A stretch of DNA of 24,853 nt, taken from Ktedonobacterales bacterium. GTDB lineage: Bacteria > Chloroflexota > Ktedonobacteria > Ktedonobacterales > JADMIN01. The notes beneath the pieces were generated by a model that was not told the DNA's origin, ran no database searches, and saw nothing but the letters and a program-made list of their open reading frames with translations. Shown piece by piece: positions 21,726 through 24,853 of the stretch (position 1 is the first letter of the stretch; each line of letters begins with the position of its first letter). The position numbers and the translations under genes are program-made. The stretch is from NCBI GenBank assembly GCA_025935235.1, contig JAICVT010000011.1, positions 1-24,853 on the forward strand, written 5' to 3'.

Positions 21726-23339
21726 TCAATAGCCAATGTTGTGCTGGAGCGCATAGAGCATCGTGTCATTCGCCACGTAGACCTGACACGCGCCCTCACC
21801 CGAATGCTCTTTCAGCAGCGCGATGGCATACTTGGCTGGCCCGCTGCCCGCGCCCGCCGCGTCGTCGGGGGCGATGCCGATCCACCATGTCTCCGGGTTG
21901 GCCTGATCGGTCTGCGCCGTGCCAGTCTTGCCGCCCATGTGCGCGGGCGAGTTGTAGACGAAGTAGCCGTTGTGCGGCCCCAGCCCGGCCGAGCCGGTGC
22001 CGTACTGCGAGACGGCCCACATCGCCTGGCGCACCGCCTGGGCCGTCTCAGGCCGCAAGACCTGATCGTAGACCGTCGGCGCGGTGGGCAGTACGCTGCT
22101 GGCGCTGACATCATGCGGCACGGTCTTCAGCCCGATGTGCGGCGTGTAGAGGTAGCCATTCGCCGCGACCGTGCTGGCGACCGTCGCCATCGTTAGCGGC
22201 GAGATCAGCAGTTGCCCCTGGCCGAAGCCGCTCTCCGCCAGCAGATTCGGCCCGAACTGTGTGGGTTGGCCGTTCGTCAGCGCGTTGAACGCCTGGCTCT
22301 GGTTGGAAGGCGCGTCGAAGCCCACGTCTTTGACCTGCGGCATGCCCGCGCCGGGCGTCGAGACGCCAAACGCGCGCGCGTATTGCAGCCACTTGTCGGC
22401 GCCGAGCTGCGTCGCCAGCCGCGCATAGACCGTGTTGTCGCTGTAGGCATAGGAGTCCTGCACGGTCAACGGGAACTGCGCGTTCTGCCACTGGCCGTTC
22501 AGGTAGTCCACCCAGTCAATGTGTTCGCCGTTGGCGACGAAGTGGGTCGCGTCCTCTTTCGAGTAGGTCGAGGTCAGTGAGGTCACGCCCTCGTTGATAG
22601 CCGCGCCGAGCGTCACCGTCTTGAAGGTCGAGCCGGGATCATACAAACCCTGCGACGCGCGGTTGAGCAGCGGGAAGCTTGGATCATTTTGCAACTGCTG
22701 GAAGTAGCCAGAATCGTTGATCTTATTGGCGTCGAAGTATGGGCGGCTGACCATCGCCAGAATCTCGCCGTTGTTGGGATTTTCGACCACGATTGCGCCC
22801 GGCGGGTTGCTGCCATCGGGCTGGCAGACGCCGCCAAACAGCGCCGACGAGTTGTAGATCTGGTTGATGTACTTCTGGAGGCGGTCGTCAATCGTCAGAT
22901 AAATGTTCTGGCCGTACTGCGGCTTATGCAGCAGGTGATTGGTGACCTGCTGCACGGTCACACCCGACTGCGCGCCAGAAAGCTCATCGTCGTAGGTGGC
23001 TTCGATGCCCGCCGTGCCATATTTGTAGCTGAAGTAGCCAATCAGCGGCGAGAGCGTTGGGTCGGCGTAGACGCGACGATAGCCGCAGGAGGCGTTGGGG
23101 TCTTGAACCGACCACGCCAGCTTGACGCCGTTGCGGTCGTAGATCGTGCCGCGCACGGCCGCGTCGTAGGGCGGGCAGTGGCCGTTAGCGTTGTAGGTTT
23201 CGCTCTCGGCGAGCACCGGGCCATCGAAGAAGGCGTGGTCACTGACCTGTACATACGCGGCGACCGCGCTGATGATCAGCAGCAGGGCAAGAAAGATATT
23301 GGTCAGGCGACGCACAGCGGCGCCAATGGTGTTGTTCAT
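21726..23339 (-). CDS. Class B penicillin-binding protein (PbpA/FtsI-like transpeptidase)
   Basis: A 537-residue peptidoglycan transpeptidase. One N-terminal membrane helix (about 14-34, FLALLLIISAVAAYVQV) anchors it. RGTIYDRNGVKLAWS and the following region form the pedestal. The transpeptidase domain has the SxxK motif GSTFKT (Ser237, Lys240), SDN at 300-302 and KTGT starting at Lys471, all intact. The short pedestal and YNANG...RGTIYDRNG order resemble actinobacterial PbpA. Four extracytoplasmic Cys (CPPYD, SCGYRR, GVCQPDG, GACQVYV) could form two disulfides. I chose ATG 23339, just before the membrane helix. The frame is open to 23501, but the promoter at 23473-23501 starts transcription near 23466, excluding that longest form; an ATG at 23387 remains possible. 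Confidence 0.92.
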   Translation of the reverse strand: MNNTIGAAVRRLTNIFLALLLIISAVAAYVQVSDHAFFDGPVLAESETYNANGHCPPYDAAVRGTIYDRNGVKLAWSVQDPNASCGYRRVYADPTLSPLIGYFSYKYGTAGIEATYDDELSGAQSGVTVQQVTNHLLHKPQYGQNIYLTIDDRLQKYINQIYNSSALFGGVCQPDGSNPPGAIVVENPNNGEILAMVSRPYFDANKINDSGYFQQLQNDPSFPLLNRASQGLYDPGSTFKTVTLGAAINEGVTSLTSTYSKEDATHFVANGEHIDWVDYLNGQWQNAQFPLTVQDSYAYSDNTVYARLATQLGADKWLQYARAFGVSTPGAGMPQVKDVGFDAPSNQSQAFNALTNGQPTQFGPNLLAESGFGQGQLLISPLTMATVASTVAANGYLYTPHIGLKTVPHDVSASSVLPTAPTVYDQVLRPETAQAVRQAMWAVSQYGTGSAGLGPHNGYFVYNSPAHMGGKTGTAQTDQANPETWWIGIAPDDAAGAGSGPAKYAIALLKEHSGEGACQVYVANDTMLYALQHNIGY

Positions 23340-23472
23340 GCGTTCATGCTCGCGGCTGCTCCCAGCTCTCGATGTCTGGCGGCGCATCCACTGCGCGGCG
23401 CAAACAGGCTCTGTGTCGCGGCTGCGAACGCTGGTGGCGCGCGAATAGTCAGCCGCTTGCGGCCCCTGAGGC

Positions 23473-23501
23473 AGTGTAGCATCGGGCGTTTGGGCTGTCA
23501 A
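23473..23501 (-). promoter_or_regulatory. Near-consensus sigma70 promoter for the PBP gene
   Basis: On the minus strand, TTGACA (23501-23496, perfect), a 17-nt spacer and TACACT (23478-23473) with an extended TGC just before it. This is the strongest promoter seen in the window. It could drive PBP and the genes that follow, with a leader of about 125 nt. Confidence 0.75.
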
Positions 23502-23527
23502 AACGGCTGGGCCTGATCTCGCCGAGT

Positions 23528-23542
23528 TGTGAGGTCTTCACA
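23528..23542. promoter_or_regulatory. Inverted repeat TGTGA-N5-TCACA between divergent genes
   Basis: TGTGA (23528-23532) and TCACA (23538-23542) are perfect mirror arms. They lie upstream of the PBP promoter and upstream of the thioesterase gene. It resembles a CRP/FNR-type operator but has a 5-bp rather than 6-bp spacer. The regulator is unknown. Confidence 0.35.
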
Positions 23543-23635
23543 CTTTGCGTGGTAGCATACCGGCAGAAGGCAGGCGGGGCGCGCCCCCACCCCCAGCCCA
23601 CACAGCAGCGACAATACGATGAGGAGTTCAGCGAG

Positions 23636-24067
23636 ATGCCGCGCGCGACCGTTCGTATTCGGGTGCCATTCGTGGATGTGGACAGCAGTGAGCGCATCCA
23701 TTTCACCGCTGTCATGCGCTACTGGGAGGTCGCCGAGCATGCGCTGATGCGCAGCCTGGGGCTGCCCTACGCCACAGCGCTGCAAGAGGTGGCCTTCCCG
23801 CGCGTACACGTATCCGCTGACTTCAAGGGCGCCATCGGCTTCGACGACGAGCTGGATGTGGAGGCGCGCATCGAGCGCGTTGGCTCGACCTCGTGGACCA
23901 TCGCCTTCACCGCACGCCCCGCCGACGCTGGAGACGAGGCGCCCGCGCTGGCCGTGGGCCGCATGACCGTGGTGGCGATGGATCGCGCCACCCAGCGCCC
24001 CGCGCCGCTGCCCGCCGACCTGCGCCGCGCCCTGACCAGCGAGGACGCGCCCGCGCCCCGCCCGTGA
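23636..24067 (+). CDS. Acyl-CoA thioesterase, 4HBT hotdog fold
   Basis: A 143-residue single hotdog-domain protein of the YbgC/FadM-like 4-hydroxybenzoyl-CoA thioesterase group. VRIRVPFVDVDSSERIHFTA carries the Asp and 'HF' region of the family. The long helix RYWEVAEHALMRSLGLPY and the strands HVSADFKGAIGFDDELDVEARI follow. It should hydrolyse an acyl-CoA thioester in the cytosol; the substrate cannot be told from sequence. The usual Gly after the Asp-containing loop is Glu-Arg here, a mild departure. ATG 23636 fits the family N-terminus and has a GAGGAG about 10 nt upstream; a longer form from 23549 would add unconserved Gln/Pro-rich residues. Confidence 0.82.
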   Translation: MPRATVRIRVPFVDVDSSERIHFTAVMRYWEVAEHALMRSLGLPYATALQEVAFPRVHVSADFKGAIGFDDELDVEARIERVGSTSWTIAFTARPADAGDEAPALAVGRMTVVAMDRATQRPAPLPADLRRALTSEDAPAPRP

Positions 24068-24101
24068 CTCCAAAACGGCGCAAGTGGCCAAAAATCAAAC
24101 A

Positions 24102-24127
24102 CCCCCTGTCCCTGGTGGGAGAGGGGG
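24102..24127. terminator. Hairpin between convergent genes (repeat family copy D)
   Basis: CCCCCTGTCCC (24102-24112) pairs with GGGAGAGGGGG (24117-24127), 10 of 11 positions, with a 4-nt loop, followed by CTGCGGGGTGAGG. It sits exactly between the stops of the thioesterase (24067) and mscL (24141), so it could serve both directions. There is no long T-run; AAAAATC lies just upstream on the plus strand, giving a partial T-run for the minus transcript. Confidence 0.55.
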
Positions 24128-24140
24128 CTGCGGGGTGAGG

Positions 24141-24584
24141 TCAGCCAGCGGTGACGTTGGCCGTTTCCAGTACGGGAACCTCTTGCGTGCAGTAGGCGCA
24201 GCGTGTCGCGCCCAGAGGAATGTCGCTGATGCAGTAGGGGCATTGACGGGTGGTTGGCGCGCCGGGAGCCTCTTCCTTCTTGTGGGCCATCAGATAGTTG
24301 ATCGGCTTAACGACAAAGAAGAAGATGATCGCCGCCAGGATGAGGAAGCTGATGATCGCGGTGATGAAGGCGCCAAAGAGGAACTTGCCTCCGTTGACGT
24401 TCACAATCCACATGTTGGAGAAGTCAGGCTTGCCACCAAACGCGGCAAGCAACGGCGAGATGATGTCGTTGACGAACGCGGTCACGACGGCGCCAAACGC
24501 CGCGCCGATGACCACTGCGATGGCCAGGTCGATCACGTTGCCGCGCAGAATGAATGCCTTGAACTCGTCCATCACGCTTTTCAC
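24141..24584 (-). CDS. mscL: Large-conductance mechanosensitive channel MscL with C-terminal zinc ribbon
   Basis: A 147-residue pentameric tension-gated channel that vents solutes on osmotic downshock. The N-terminal DEFKAFILRGNVIDLAIAVV, split as the S1 helix and TM1, and the IGAAFGAVVTAFVNDIISPL segment are diagnostic. TM2 is FITAIISFLILAAIIFFFVV. After KPINYLMAHKKEE the usual C-terminal helical bundle is replaced by a zinc ribbon with Cys115, Cys118, Cys129 and Cys132 (CPYC...CAYC). I chose GTG 24584 because AGGGGG lies about 6 nt upstream; ATG 24572 (MDEFKAF) is the alternative, and the frame open to 24653 is unsupported. Confidence 0.92.
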   Translation of the reverse strand: MKSVMDEFKAFILRGNVIDLAIAVVIGAAFGAVVTAFVNDIISPLLAAFGGKPDFSNMWIVNVNGGKFLFGAFITAIISFLILAAIIFFFVVKPINYLMAHKKEEAPGAPTTRQCPYCISDIPLGATRCAYCTQEVPVLETANVTAG

Positions 24585-24703
24585 GAGCAGCCCCCTATCG
24601 CCGTGCGCCTGAGCGAACCCGACGCTCAGGCCCGTGGAAATTGTCCAGGCCACAAGCGGCCTGACGCCTGGGTGACGCGCGTCCGGGGTGAGTAGATAGG
24701 ACT

Positions 24704-24732
24704 ATGCTACCATAGACGTTTCTACCGAACAA
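24704..24732 (-). promoter_or_regulatory. Possible mscL promoter with overlapping palindrome
   Basis: On the minus strand, TTGTTC (24732-24727), a 17-nt spacer and TAGCAT (24709-24704). The -10 overlaps the inverted repeat CTATG-CTAC-CATAG (24702-24715), which could be an operator. Matches to consensus are moderate. Confidence 0.4.
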
Positions 24733-24748
24733 GGGGACACAATATCTG

Positions 24749-24853
24749 GTGGAATGCAGCGACGACCGTTCGTGGCGGGGTCGAGTGTGCCTGCAAAGCG
24801 ACGAGGAATCGTCAGGCGTTCGCTGGCTGAAGGATCAGCGGCGCGCCGCAATA
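24749..24853 (+). CDS. Possible start of a gene cut by the window edge
   Basis: From GTG 24749 a frame stays open to the end (35 codons, 24 ending in G or C) and encodes an Asp/Glu/Arg-mixed peptide (SDDRSWRGRVCLQSDEESSG). AAGGGGA (24731-24737) is 11 nt upstream. A competing frame from ATG 24754 is also open (33 codons, 19 ending in G or C). No family is recognised. Confidence 0.3.
   Translation, partial: MECSDDRSWRGRVCLQSDEESSGVRWLKDQRRAAI

Overview
The window is about 24.9 kb of G+C-rich bacterial chromosome, tightly packed with genes, most with strong G/C preference at third codon positions. No ribosomal RNA, tRNA, insertion sequence, CRISPR array or integrase was recognised. The gene set suggests a Chloroflexota-type bacterium, possibly of the Ktedonobacteria line. 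The pointers are a bacterial XPB helicase, a PAC2-family protein, a MurF-Alr fusion, an MscL with a C-terminal zinc ribbon, a Ser/Thr-kinase-like receptor with Ig/BACON-like ectodomains, and a response regulator of REC-PATAN-roadblock type. This assignment is inference from gene content; there is no marker RNA to confirm it.

Left part, plus strand (1-11.6 kb): the tail of an unidentified protein; queA (queuosine biosynthesis); a small HTH protein with a clear promoter; an alpha/beta-hydrolase-fold protein whose nucleophile serine is replaced by alanine; an XPB/Ssl2-type helicase; a PAC2-family protein; a membrane-anchored Ig-like protein; guaA; an acidic hypothetical protein; a membrane-tethered Mrr-like nuclease; a C-terminal remnant of a DUF1501 protein; and a multi-pass membrane protein with less biased codon use.

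Middle part, minus strand (23.3 kb down to 11.6 kb): seven co-directional genes. In transcription order these are a class B penicillin-binding protein behind a near-consensus promoter, a receptor-like Ser/Thr kinase whose catalytic Asp is Asn (HGN for HRD), a biotin carboxyl carrier protein, a MurF-Alr fusion, a diacylglycerol-kinase-family lipid kinase, a soluble PAS histidine kinase and its translationally coupled response regulator. Four of the seven act on peptidoglycan, its precursors or envelope lipid, or look able to sense the envelope, so the block reads as an envelope-growth neighbourhood. The PBP-kinase adjacency recalls the actinobacterial pbpA-pknA/B cluster, with BACON/Ig domains in place of PASTA domains. 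It need not be one transcript, since at least one internal promoter is likely.

Right end: a hotdog-fold thioesterase (plus strand) converging on mscL (minus strand), then a possible gene start cut by the window edge. Two small-scale DNA patterns recur. One is a family of pyrimidine/purine hairpins (CCCCTCTC...GAGAGGGG) at gene 3' ends. The other is a set of short tandem arrays with 10-12 bp units in or beside intergenic spaces.
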